Shown one piece after another: positions 1 to 9,016 of a stretch of DNA of 64,000 nt; within the stretch, counting starts at the first letter, position 1; each line of letters begins with the position of its first letter. A program made the translations under genes and the position numbers. The stretch is from Rebecca billardiae RCC1528 (lineage: Eukaryota; Haptophyta): positions 3,224,001 through 3,288,000 of the forward strand of contig OZ251227.1 in the NCBI GenBank assembly GCA_965240325.2, written 5' to 3'. Below the pieces are notes generated by a model. The model worked only from the letters and a program-made list of their open reading frames with translations, searched no databases and was not told the origin of the DNA.

Positions 1-356
1 CACTGGGGTCGTTCCGGGCGCGAGCTCGGCGGGGACGTGGCGAGCGGGTCGGCGCGCGCCGTGGGCTGGGTGTGCGATTTTACCAACGTATCGGTCGACC
101 TGACCCTCCCCGTCGCGCCGCTCTTGCCCTCGTGGCCTCTCTTCCCCCCAACACGGGTGCGCGCAGCCGCTTGAACAGCCTGGCTGCAGGTCGTTCACAG
201 ACGGCAGGCCGCGTGCAACCTGCGCGGGTGAAGAGGGGTGGCTTGTTGCGTGGTTACGCGGCTGACGCCCGTGTGTGGCCTTGCGAGCCTTTGTGTGCGA
301 GGTTACTTGCCCACATCTGCTCTCGCGTGTCATGCGCGCGTGCAACGAACACTATG
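1..356 (+). repeat. Left arm of a 355-bp inverted repeat
   Basis: The reverse complement of 1544-1897 matches this segment over its whole length, with only scattered mismatches. Homology starts at the first base of the window, so the arm may extend further left. It ends near 356, where the sequences diverge after a shared AACACTAT-like stretch. Open frames in the arm exist in both copies but resemble no known protein. The arrangement (two arms, about 1.2-kb spacer) fits a foldback-type element or an inverted duplication. Confidence 0.8.
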
Positions 357-1543
357 CCGTATGCGACCCGCCTTGCAGCAGCCGAGGCCACTGCCACTGG
401 CTTTCCACGTCGCGCGCGAGATCGTCGACATTCTGACGGGCTCGCATCCATGCGAGTGCAAGTGCGCGCGCTGCGTTACGTTCCTCCCGTCCACTGGAGG
501 TGTGCACTGTGAAGCGGAGTCCAGCAGCCAAAACGACATGGGCATCTGACTCGTCATTCGTGTCAACCTGTGACGACGGGCATCGCGCCAGGCTGAGAGG
601 CCAGTGCCCAGGATAGCTCGGGTGATGGGGCACCGCACGTCTGATCATCGGATGGCAGATGAAGTCAGCAACGTACTAGATCAAGCGTCGGCTTGTCCAC
701 GTCGCCGGCGCGGTGTGCGCACTCTCCTGCTGCCGCTGCTGCACTACAGCGCTACTGTACTCTGACAATTCTAGGATTTAAAGACACATCAGGTATGAGG
801 ACGCCGCAGCTCTCCTGATTCGTCTGTCGAAGTACTGATTGGAGGCGGAGGATGTGAGCGCGTTAGCCGCGGATGAGGGAGTCGTCGCCGATGCTGATCA
901 CTGAGATGCCGCGCGCTGTGACTTGCAGTCGTCGGTCGTCACGCCGTTGCCGCCGTCGGACGGTCGGTCCCGGCTGACGAGTGACGGTCCGAGTTGATGC
1001 AGTAAGCTAGTGAGAGTAGTCTGCGTGGATGCTCACGCCAGCCGCCGGTGCGGTCGGGGATGGCGCTCACCCTAGCCGTGTGGGAGGTAGTCGGCCTGGC
1101 CGGCGGGCGGGGTTGCTCAATATTCGTTTCTTTTAATATTTTATTCATCGCCGTGGATTTAATTTTAAACCCGGCCACGCTAACGACATGACCTTGTGGC
1201 GCGTTGCGTCGGAGAACGGGACGGCAGCCTGCCCGCTCGGAGCGTGCTTGTACGCCACAAGCATGCGGGCGACGATGCTTGATGATTCCCACTCTCGCAC
1301 CGGAGCTGTGAGTCTGTGTAACACAGTGACGCGGGAGCCGAGGGTGACTCGACGGGCAACTTCAGGAATGCACCTGCCAGAAGCACTGCCTTCAATATCA
1401 AGCACGCAGATGGCAAAGACGAAGGCCACAAGCATGCGACAGAACATGTCAACGATATGGCGTCACCGTCTTAGTGCCTGCAGTGGCCCCACGCTGGCCC
1501 AGCTGGCAGCAGGTGGACAAGCGCAAGCGCAGCGGAGATCCGA
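357..1543. other. Spacer between the inverted arms, no gene seen
   Basis: This 1.2-kb stretch has only short overlapping frames on both strands and none resembles a known family. It includes a locally AT-richer patch near 1120-1165. I see no RNA gene or recognisable transposase. Confidence 0.5.
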
Positions 1544-1897
1544 TGGTGTACGTTACACGCGCGCATGACACGCGAGAGCGGATGTGGGCAAGTAATCTCG
1601 CACACAAAGGCTCGCAAGGCCACATATGAGCGTCAGCCACGCAACCACGCAACAAGCCACCCCTCTTCACCCGCGCAGGTTGCACGCGGCCCGCCGTCTG
1701 TGAACGACCTGCAGCCAGGCTGTTCAAGCGGCTGCGCGCACCCGTGTTGGGGGGAAGAGAGGCCACGAGGGCAAGAGCGGCGCGACGGGGAGGGTCAGGT
1801 CGACCGATACGTTGGTAAAATCGAGCACCCAGCCCGCGGCGCGCACCGACCCGCTCGCCACGTCCCCGCCGAGCTCGCGCCCAGTGCAGCCCCAGTG
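1544..1897 (-). repeat. Right arm of a 355-bp inverted repeat
   Basis: This is the reverse-complement partner of 1-356. The rightmost bases read CACTGGGG on the minus strand, as do bases 1-8 on the plus strand. The match continues through the segments GCGAGCTCGGCGGGGACG and ATTTTACCAACGTATCGG. Differences are single substitutions and a few short indels. Confidence 0.8.
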
Positions 1898-1968
1898 CGC
1901 GGGGGTCCCGCTAGAGCAGACTTTCGGCAGGCCCCCCGTAGCCAGCGGCGGAGGGGGGCCGGACAGGC

Positions 1969-2968
1969 TATCCCCTTACCGCAGGTTGCTTCTATACGAA
2001 GCAAAGATGGGTTCGCCCCCGCGGGTGCGTGCTCGGCGGGCAGGTGGACGCCGCGAGAGGGCGCGCGATGGCTGAGAGGCATCTTTGTGAGCATGTTCGT
2101 GGGCCACCCGAGCCTCATCGCCGCCGCCCTCCCCCTTCTCCGGTGCCACGGCGTCCAAACGGAGTGCCAAACGAGTGTTCGAGCACGCCCAGAAGCAAAG
2201 TTTTGAGGGGTGCTCAGTTCGCCTCTGAGGTGCTCGTATCGCTGCGGTATGGTGCCGCACGCGGTACCGCATCAGGCGGGGTGAAGGACGTCACCCGCCG
2301 GTCGGCTCTCGGGCTGCCAGTCAGTGCCTGTGGTGCTCGGACGCTGCTCTCCGAGCTCGAGATCCATCATGCGGCTTCCTGTGTGACGTCGGCAATGAGG
2401 AGGGTGTACTTGCGCAGCGGGGCGCGCGCGTCGCGCATGTGATCGACACCGAAACAGACGAAGAAACATGACCGCCCATCCCGCCGAGCTCCTGGCTGAC
2501 TTGCACTCGGCAATCACGCCGCGCGCGCGGCCTGCGGCTGCTGCGTGCGGCAAGCCGCCAAGCGTGTCACGCGCGACTGGCAGGTGAGTGAGTTCAGCGC
2601 GACGAGTCATGTGAACGCGCGCAGACCAGCGCGTGCAGTACGTACACCGCCTACAGCCATCTCGACCGATCGCCTACCTGCCTGAAGCAGCTGCAAGGCG
2701 TGCAGCCGGGTGTCGCGGGCACACGGCCAGCCTGGCGGGCACGACACGCCCGTACGGCAGCTCGGCGCGCTGCCGCGGGATGCCATCGTGGAGGCATTGT
2801 AGCTGAAGGGACCAGTCTGGCGGCTGTCTGAGGGTAGCTAGACCATGCCTGCACAGTGTCATGCGGCGTTCAGCGCCCAAAGGCGCCCTGACTGGCCGCA
2901 GGGCGCCCTCAGCGGACGCCGTCAACTTTGCTTCCATACGAAGCAAAGTGAACTGCGGTAAGGGGATA
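1969..2968. mobile_element. MITE-like element 2, perfect 16-bp terminal inverted repeats
   Basis: The left end is TATCCCCTTACCGCAG (1969-1984); the right end is its exact reverse complement (2953-2968). Just inside each end is a small palindrome of the form TGCTTC-TAT-GAAGCA. If the outer TA is a target duplication, the element body is 1971-2966. A related unit near 5620-5640 has similar flanks joined through one TA, which weakly supports that reading. No transposase is recognisable inside, so it would be non-autonomous. The architecture (short perfect termini plus a subterminal palindrome) is the same as that of the element at 3265-4356. Confidence 0.55.
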
Positions 2969-3050
2969 CTGTGGCGGTGTCTTTGTGCGCAGTGCCGTGG
3001 ATGGCGTCAATCACGCCTTATACCAAGTGTGCACGTTAAAACATAGTAAA
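2969..3050 (+). repeat. Dispersed ~70-bp repeat, copy 1
   Basis: It has the core GTGGCGGTGTCTTTGTG, then GGATGGCGTCAATCACGCC, then AAGTGTGCACGTTAA. The same block recurs at 5632-5710 and, inverted, at 56365-56436. The centre contains a small inverted repeat (GGCGT...ACGCC). Copies 1 and 2 belong to the duplicated unit that carries the EsV-1-7 genes; copy 3 is 50 kb away in an unrelated context. Confidence 0.75.
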
Positions 3051-3264
3051 CTGTATCCTCGATTTCTCGATATACGCCCGTCGTCGCTCCGGCCGCAGCT
3101 CACCGTCCCCCCCCCCCCCCGGAAGGGTGCCCCCCCCCCCCTTTATTAAACTGTAACGGCCTCCGCGCCTCCGGGTGATCAGAGTCATCAGACTAGTGGC
3201 GGCCGATGCCTCTGAGTGAGTCTGACAGCCCTACCCTGGCCAGCACCGTGTCCGTGTCCGTAAA
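3051..3264. other. Flank shared by both duplicated units, with poly-C tracts
   Basis: This segment aligns with about 5843-6055 downstream. Both contain two runs of more than ten C residues around a GGGTG core, then TTATTAAACTGTAACGGCC and a stretch ending in CCGTGTCCGTGTCCGTAAA. It lies 3' of the EsV-1-7 genes, which are on the minus strand. No coding potential is visible. Confidence 0.6.
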
Positions 3265-4356
3265 CGGATATCCCACTGCAACAGATAGGATCTGATCCTA
3301 TGGCATAGGATGAGTTCACCAGAGCGCCAGCGGCTCAGTTCTGCGCATACGATCATCGGTGTTGCTATATCGTACACACAACTCCACCGGCTGTCGACAC
3401 ACACCATCTCCGCCTGCCGCCACTGCCACGGCGGTCGCGCGCGCGCGCGCGCGACCGCGCGCGCGCGCGCGATCCTATGCCATAGGATCCGCGCCAGGGA
3501 CGGCTACATAGGATCGGCATGACAGCGTCAGTTGCTCGCCCCTGGCAGCCGAGCGGCGACCCTGGGCACGGACGGCGCAGGCGAGTGCTCGCACCGGATG
3601 CCCGCGCTGCCGCCCGCACCGCCGCCCACGCCGCCAGGCGCGTTGCTGCCCGTGGCACACCGATTCTGGGGCGGGGCGAAGAGAGGGCAACCGCCATCGT
3701 GCGTGCGGCCACGGACCTCCCACGATGGTGGCGGCCGTCCTTGTGGACCACTAGCCCACGAATCCAAGAGCGTGCGGGTCGAGCGTCGCGTAAATCGACT
3801 GCGGCACAAGCATGGCGTGTCTACAGGTGCGATACCATCCACGCACGCGACATGGCAAGATGTTCCGGCTACCTCCGAGGCTTGCTCTACATGCGTGCCG
3901 ATGCTCGATCGCAACCACCTGACGACGCGAGCGACCCGCAGCGGCTTGTGCGCGCAGCCCCGGCGCGACGTACAATGCCATGCTTGGCGAGGACCAAAAC
4001 GCATTGTGATTGAACCTCGTACGGCTCCGGTCGAACACAGTGAACCACGATGTGTGAGCATCAAGCTGGGTGTCATCACAAGTGCCACATGTTGGTCGGC
4101 GTTGCCACCGTGGAGTCGCAAGGCGGCAACGACCGCGACGGCTTCACGCGCTCCATCCGTGGAGCCCAAAACATGCGGTGGTGGTCGAAAATCACAACAA
4201 GCTCGCTCTGGCGGATGGTGGCGACACTGCTACCGACCCCTAGGTGCAGTCGTACCATTCGGCAACATGAGAAAATGTCGTCTGCTGAGTCGTCCCTGGG
4301 GCCATCCTATGCCATAGGATTGAATCCTATGGGATAGGATCGCAGTGGGATATCCG
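3265..4356. mobile_element. MITE-like element 1 with TAAA target duplication and an empty site
   Basis: The element begins with CGGATATCCCACTGC and ends with the exact reverse complement. It is flanked by TAAA on each side (3261-3264 and 4357-4360). The sister unit downstream has the uninterrupted sequence GTCCGTAAAGTCCTTCGG near 6048-6065, with a single TAAA, so it is an empty site. Inside both ends lie palindromes built on TCCTATGCCATAGGA (near 3296-3309, 3474-3488, 4305-4319 and 4326-4339). The longest internal frames match no known transposase, so I call it a non-autonomous DNA transposon of unknown superfamily. Confidence 0.8.
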
Positions 4357-4467
4357 TAAAGTTCTTCGGTGAGCGACTCATAGGGAAGTTGACAGCCCTA
4401 CCTGACCGGGTTAACGGTGCCGGGTGCCCTTGCCGTCCTGACGACGACGCAGCTGTGATGCTGCTGC

Positions 4468-5406
4468 TCAGGCCCGGCTCCCCCCGGTCACACGCCTGGC
4501 CATCACCACGGGTCGTACACACGACGGCGTCGAGACGACGCTGGCTGTGACCAGCTGCGGCAGCTGCGATGATCGCGGCCGCCGCGGTGCCACAACGTCC
4601 GGAGCAGTGGCTGTGCTGCTGGCGCGCTTCCGCTGTCGCTTGGCGGCGCTCATCACTTGGTTGGGGCTCTTCATGTCTTGCTGCAGCCCGCGTTTGTGCG
4701 CACCACTCCGAAGGCTCTTCATGCCGGCCAGCTTGTGCACCGAGCAACGGCTTGCGCGCGCGTCGCCCGCCATGCCGAATGAAGGCCACTTGGTGCAGCC
4801 CGTGTGATCGCACTTGGGGTTCTTCAGGTCGACCATGCCGGCCAGCTTGTGCGCAGCGCACCGGCTGGCACGCGCGTCGCCCGGCATGCCGTAGGAAGGC
4901 TGCGTGGTGCAGCCCGTGTGATCGCACTTGCGGCTCTTCAGGTCGACCATGCCGGCCAGCTTGTGCGCAGCGCACCGGCTCGCGCGCGCGTCACCCGGCA
5001 TGCCAAATGAAGGCTCCTTGGTGCAGCCCGTGTGATCGCACTTGGGGTTCTTCAGGTCGACCATGCCAGCCAGCTTGTGCGCAGCGCACCGGCTGGCGCG
5101 CGCGTCGCCCGGCATGCCGAACGAAGGCCCCTTGGTGCAGCCCGCGTGATCACACTTGCGGTGCTGCAGGTCGACCATGCCGGCCAGCTTGTGCGCAGCG
5201 CACCGGCTGGCGCGCGCGTCGCCCGGCATGCCGTAGGAAGGCCGCGTGGTGCAGCCCGTGTGATCGCACTTGGGGTTCTTCAGGTCGACCATGCCGGCCA
5301 GCTTGTGCGCAGCGCACCGGCTCGCGCGCGCGTCGCCCGGTATGCCGAAGTGAGGCCGCGTGGTGCAGCCCGTGTGATCGCACTTGCGGCTCTTCAGGCC
5401 GACCAT
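4468..5406 (-). CDS. EsV-1-7 cysteine-repeat protein, 6 repeats
   Basis: The frame encodes six consecutive 38-residue units. Each has the spacing C-X4-C-X16-C-X2-H (CDHTGC...ASRCAAH), followed by an LAGM-containing linker. This is the EsV-1-7 motif, named from an Ectocarpus virus protein and known from the brown-algal developmental regulator IMM. Its biochemical role is unknown; a metal-binding structural module is likely. The C-terminal ~95 residues are basic (KRQRKR) and nearly identical to the tail of the second copy at 6161-7786. The start is the ATG before VGLKSRK, giving 312 residues; the frame stays open to 5484 and beyond without another ATG, so an upstream exon is possible. Confidence 0.7.
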   Translation of the reverse strand: MVGLKSRKCDHTGCTTRPHFGIPGDARASRCAAHKLAGMVDLKNPKCDHTGCTTRPSYGMPGDARASRCAAHKLAGMVDLQHRKCDHAGCTKGPSFGMPGDARASRCAAHKLAGMVDLKNPKCDHTGCTKEPSFGMPGDARASRCAAHKLAGMVDLKSRKCDHTGCTTQPSYGMPGDARASRCAAHKLAGMVDLKNPKCDHTGCTKWPSFGMAGDARASRCSVHKLAGMKSLRSGAHKRGLQQDMKSPNQVMSAAKRQRKRASSTATAPDVVAPRRPRSSQLPQLVTASVVSTPSCVRPVVMARRVTGGSRA

Positions 5407-5537
5407 GCCGGCCAGCTTGGCTGGGAAGGCGACCACGACCCTGGCCGCGCCCGCCGTCGCGCGCGCCTCGAGTTGACGGAGCACCCACGCCGACGCCTTT
5501 CACTGACTCGAACGTCACTTCCCTGTACTGTGGCTGT

Positions 5538-5621
5538 CTGGTACTCTCCTCCGGACTGCGCCGCCATCGTTACTCGGCGGGCGCACTCGCGTGAAGCGAG
5601 TGCGATGGCGGAGAGTACCAG
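5538..5621. other. Long interrupted hairpin
   Basis: CTGGTACTCTCC (5538-5549) pairs with GGAGAGTACCAG (5610-5621). GCCATCG (5563-5569) pairs with CGATGGC (5603-5609). GCACTCGC (5583-5590) pairs with GCGAGTGC (5596-5603) around a short loop. The three stems nest, with asymmetric bulges on the left arm. It sits just upstream of the first EsV-1-7 gene. It could be a very short foldback element, a cruciform or a structured transcript. Confidence 0.6.
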
Positions 5622-5631
5622 CCAGGTACTG

Positions 5632-5710
5632 TGGGCTGTGGCGGTGTCTTTGTGCAGTGTTGGATGGCGTCAATCACGCCTTTAACCAAGTGTGCACGTT
5701 AAAACATAGT
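5632..5710 (+). repeat. Dispersed ~70-bp repeat, copy 2
   Basis: It matches 2969-3050 closely (GGCGGTGTCTTTGTGCAG, GGATGGCGTCAATCACGCC, GTGTGCACGTTAAAACATAG). It marks the left edge of the second duplicated unit. Confidence 0.75.
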
Positions 5711-5842
5711 AAACTGTAGTTTACTATGTGCACGTTAAAACATATAGTAAACTGTCTAGTTTACCGCTATGTGCACGTTAAAACATATAGTAAACTGTCT
5801 AGTTTACTATGTGCACGTTAAAACATAGCAGCAGTAAACTGT
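5692..5842. repeat. Four-copy ~46-bp minisatellite with internal palindrome
   Basis: Each unit starts with GTGCACGTTAAAACATA, followed by a short spacer, GTAAACTG and (in three of four) a reverse-complementary AGTTTAC-TAT. The sister unit at 3030-3050 has a single copy. Unit-to-unit differences are small indels (CGC, TA, CAGCAG). GTAAACT...AGTTTAC can fold into a hairpin. Confidence 0.75.
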
Positions 5843-6160
5843 ATCCTCGATATATCGCCGTCGTCGCTCCGGCCGCAGCTCACCCTTCCCCCCCCCCAAG
5901 GGTGCCCCCCCCCCCCCCGCCCCCCCCCCCCCTTATTAAACTGTAACGGCCTCCGCCTCGGGTGATCAGAGTCATCAGACTGGCGGCCGATGCCTCTGAC
6001 TGACTGACAAGTGACAGCCCTACCCTGGCCAGCACCGTGTCCGTGTCCGTAAAGTCCTTCGGTGAGAGACTCATAGGGAAGTTGACAGCCCTACCTGACC
6101 GGGTTAACGGTGCCGGGTGCCCTTGCCGTCCTGACGACGACGCAGCTGTGATGCTGCTGC
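5843..6160. other. Flank of the second duplicated unit, with poly-C tracts
   Basis: It aligns with 3051-3264 plus 4357-4467 and lacks the transposon found in the first unit. Poly-C runs lie at about 5888-5933. It is non-coding and lies 3' of the second EsV-1-7 gene. Confidence 0.6.
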
Positions 6161-7786
6161 TCAGGCCCGGCTCCCCCCGGTCACACGCCTGGCCATCACC
6201 ACGGGTCGTACACACGACGGCGTCGAGACGACGCTGGCTGTGACCAGCTGCGGCAGCTGCGATGATCGCGGCCGCCGCGGTGCCACAACGACCGGAGCAG
6301 TGGCTGTGGTGCTGGCGCGCTTCCGCTGTCGCTTGGCGGCGCTCGTCACTTCGTTGGGGCTCTTCATGTCTTGCTGCAGCCCGCGCTTGTTCCGACCTGA
6401 ACTCCGAAGGCTCTTCATGCCGGCCAGCTTGTGCGCAGCGCACCGGCTGGCGCGCGCGTCGCCCGGCATGCCGTAGGAAGGCTGCATGGTGCAGCCCGTG
6501 TGATCGCACTTGCGGTGCTGCAGGTCGACCATGCCGGCCAGCTTGTGCGCAGCGCACCGGCTGGCGCGCGCGTCGCCCGGCATGCCGTAGGAAGGCTGCA
6601 TGGTGCAGCCCGTGTGATCGCACTTGCGGTGCTGCAGGTCGACCATGCCGGCCAGCTTGTGCGCAGCGCACCGGCTGGCGCGCGCGTCGCCCGGCATGCC
6701 GTAGGAAGGCTGCATGGTGCAGCCCGTGTGATCGCACTTGCGGTGCTGCAGGTCGACCATGCCGGCCAGCTTGTGCGCAGCGCACCGGCTGGCGCGCGCG
6801 TCGCCCGGCATGCCGTAGTAAGGCTGCGTGGTGCAGCCCGTGTGATCGCACTTGCGGCTCTTCAGGTCGACCATGCCGGCCAGCTTGTGCGCAGCGCACC
6901 GGCTGGCACGCGCGTCGCCCGGCATGCCGTAGGAAGGCTGCATGGTGCAGCCCGTGTGATCGCACTTGCGGTGCTGCAGGTCGACCATGCCGGCCAGCTT
7001 GTGCGCAGCGCACCGGCTGGCGCGCGCGTCGCCCGGCATGCCGTAGTAAGGCTGCGTGGTGCAGCCCGTGTGATCGCACTTGCGGCTCTTCAGGTCGACC
7101 ATGCCGGCCAGCTTGTGCGCAGCGCACCGGCTGGCACGCGCGTCGCCCGGCATGCCGTAGGAAGGCTGCATGGTGCAGCCCGTGTGATCGCACTTGCGGT
7201 GCTGCAGGTCGACCATGCCGGCCAGCTTGTGCGCAGCGCACCGGCTGGCGCGCGCGTCGCCCGGCATGCCGTAGTAAGGCTGCGTGGTGCAGCCCGTGTG
7301 ATCGCACTTGCGGCTCTTCAGGTCGACCATGCCGGCCAGCTTGTGCGCAGCGCACCGGCTGGCACGCGCGTCGCCCGGCATGCCGTAGGAAGGCTGCATG
7401 GTGCAGCCCGTGTGATCGCACTTGCGGTGCTGCAGGTCGACCATGCCGGCCAGCTTGTGCGCAGCGCACCGGCTGGCGCGCGCGTCGCCCGGCATGCCGT
7501 AGTAAGGCTGCGTGGTGCAGCCCGTGTGATCGCACTTGCGGCTCTTCAGGTCGACCATGCCGGCCAGCTTGTGCGCAGCGCACCGGCTGGCACGCGCGTC
7601 GCCCGGCATGCCGTAGGAAGGCTGCATGGTGCAGCCCGTGTGATCGCACTTGCGGTGCTGCAGGTCGACCATGCCGGCCAGCTTGTGCGCAGCGCACCGG
7701 CTGGCACGCGCGTCACCCGGCATGCCGAACGCAGGCCGCGTGGTGCAGCCCGTGTGATCACACTTGCGGCTTTTCATGCCGACCAT
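6161..7786 (-). CDS. EsV-1-7 cysteine-repeat protein, 12 repeats
   Basis: Twelve units of 38 residues each carry C-X4-C-X16-C-X2-H. Repeats 2-9 alternate between two subtypes (QHR...MQPSYG and KSR...TQPYYG). This makes a higher-order 76-residue (228-bp) unit repeated four times with near-identical DNA, followed by three QHR-type repeats. The basic C-terminal tail matches that of the six-repeat gene. The start is the ATG before VGMKSRK, giving 541 residues; the frame is open up to about 8437, so a longer N terminus or upstream exon cannot be excluded. The array looks expanded by unequal exchange or replication slippage. Confidence 0.7.
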   Translation of the reverse strand: MVGMKSRKCDHTGCTTRPAFGMPGDARASRCAAHKLAGMVDLQHRKCDHTGCTMQPSYGMPGDARASRCAAHKLAGMVDLKSRKCDHTGCTTQPYYGMPGDARASRCAAHKLAGMVDLQHRKCDHTGCTMQPSYGMPGDARASRCAAHKLAGMVDLKSRKCDHTGCTTQPYYGMPGDARASRCAAHKLAGMVDLQHRKCDHTGCTMQPSYGMPGDARASRCAAHKLAGMVDLKSRKCDHTGCTTQPYYGMPGDARASRCAAHKLAGMVDLQHRKCDHTGCTMQPSYGMPGDARASRCAAHKLAGMVDLKSRKCDHTGCTTQPYYGMPGDARASRCAAHKLAGMVDLQHRKCDHTGCTMQPSYGMPGDARASRCAAHKLAGMVDLQHRKCDHTGCTMQPSYGMPGDARASRCAAHKLAGMVDLQHRKCDHTGCTMQPSYGMPGDARASRCAAHKLAGMKSLRSSGRNKRGLQQDMKSPNEVTSAAKRQRKRASTTATAPVVVAPRRPRSSQLPQLVTASVVSTPSCVRPVVMARRVTGGSRA

Positions 7787-9016
7787 GCCGGCCCGGCCAG
7801 CTTGGCCGGCAAGGCGACCACAACCAAGGGCGGTCCACAACCCAACCCAGACGTCGCGCAGAGCCGCAGACGAAAAAACGTAGTTTGACCCAGCCGAAGC
7901 CCACGTCCGGCCTGGCCTGCATGGCGTCGACGGTGACCAATGCGACGGAAACGCAGCGCCAACGGCGTACGACGCGCAGCGGACGCACCTCCCGGGTCTA
8001 TCGCCAAGGCAGCAGCCGCGTCTTTGCGAATTGGCGACCCTCGCCGCAGCGCGACACAGACAAGCCCGTGATGCCATCCGCAGAGAGATGAAACGTCGAG
8101 CATGCAACATCGCCGCGCCATCCTCGTCCATGGCGCAGGCGCTGCGGGACGAGGCGGAAGTCGTCACGCCGGTGACGGATGCGCTGCGATTCGTGTGCCC
8201 GCGTGAGTAGCTCGTGCCCACTCTCGATCGCGAGTGGCACACGCTGTCGCTGTGCGCGCGCGCGCGCGCACAACCAACAGCTCCTCGTGCCGCCGAACAC
8301 GCGGGCACCAGACCTGTCGAAGAGGCGAAGAGCGACGACCGCGTGAACGTCAACGCGCGCGTGCTCAGCGTGGCGGCCGCGTACGACGTCAACGCGACCT
8401 GCGCCGAGCCCATCATGCCCGGAGCGGACATCGGCAAGCATCCACGCGACGACCGCTCTCGGCTGGCGGCAGGAGGACATGCACATGATCTACTCTGGCG
8501 GCTTCGTCGGCGGCGAGGCGCTCGATTACGCCATCGCGGTCGAGATGCGGCACATACAGCGCCTACCCGCGCTCGCGCGGAGCAACGGGCTACCCGCCCC
8601 GCCCCGCGTGCTGCACATTCCCTCGTGGGTGTGGGGCCTCGTTGATGCGCACAAACGTGTACACGAGTGGGAGAACTTCAGGTGTCACTGGTCCTCGCCC
8701 TCGTCGTCGGACTGTCCGTCACCCACGGCCACGAGCGAATGTGGAAAGACGCGAAGCCGCAGAGGAAACATTGCGACAGCACTGGCACGGCCCGCCGACC
8801 CCCCCGCCCGCCAGGGCACTACAGTTTGCTGTTTATTATATATATATATATAAATGATGATATGAAAGTAATCCCCACGCGGCACGCCGCGAAGTGACCA
8901 TCACGGGGGTGCCCGGGTGGGCATCAGGTTACAGCGTAAGGTGATGTTTTGCGTCAGTCGTCTATTATTACATCATCGCGACAGTCGCGTCTATTATCCG
9001 CCGTAGTCAGTACTGC
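7787..9016. other. Intergenic, no confident gene
   Basis: Short frames lie on both strands. The most protein-like is 8479-8853 (+), 124 codons starting at ATG, with no recognised family. A TA dinucleotide run lies at about 8836-8855. The last ~130 bases before 9017 are the 3' flank of the glycosyltransferase gene. Confidence 0.4.

Noticed and set aside
4700-7800. CRISPR-like appearance of regular repeats
   Set aside because: Repeats are 114 bp, contiguous, without unique spacers, and encode a known protein motif.
5880-8437. Several very long overlapping frames on both strands across the EsV-1-7 array
   Set aside because: A 114-bp repeat without stops in a given frame stays open for the whole array. 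Only the minus frame with the C-X4-C-X16-C-X2-H spacing makes a recognisable protein.
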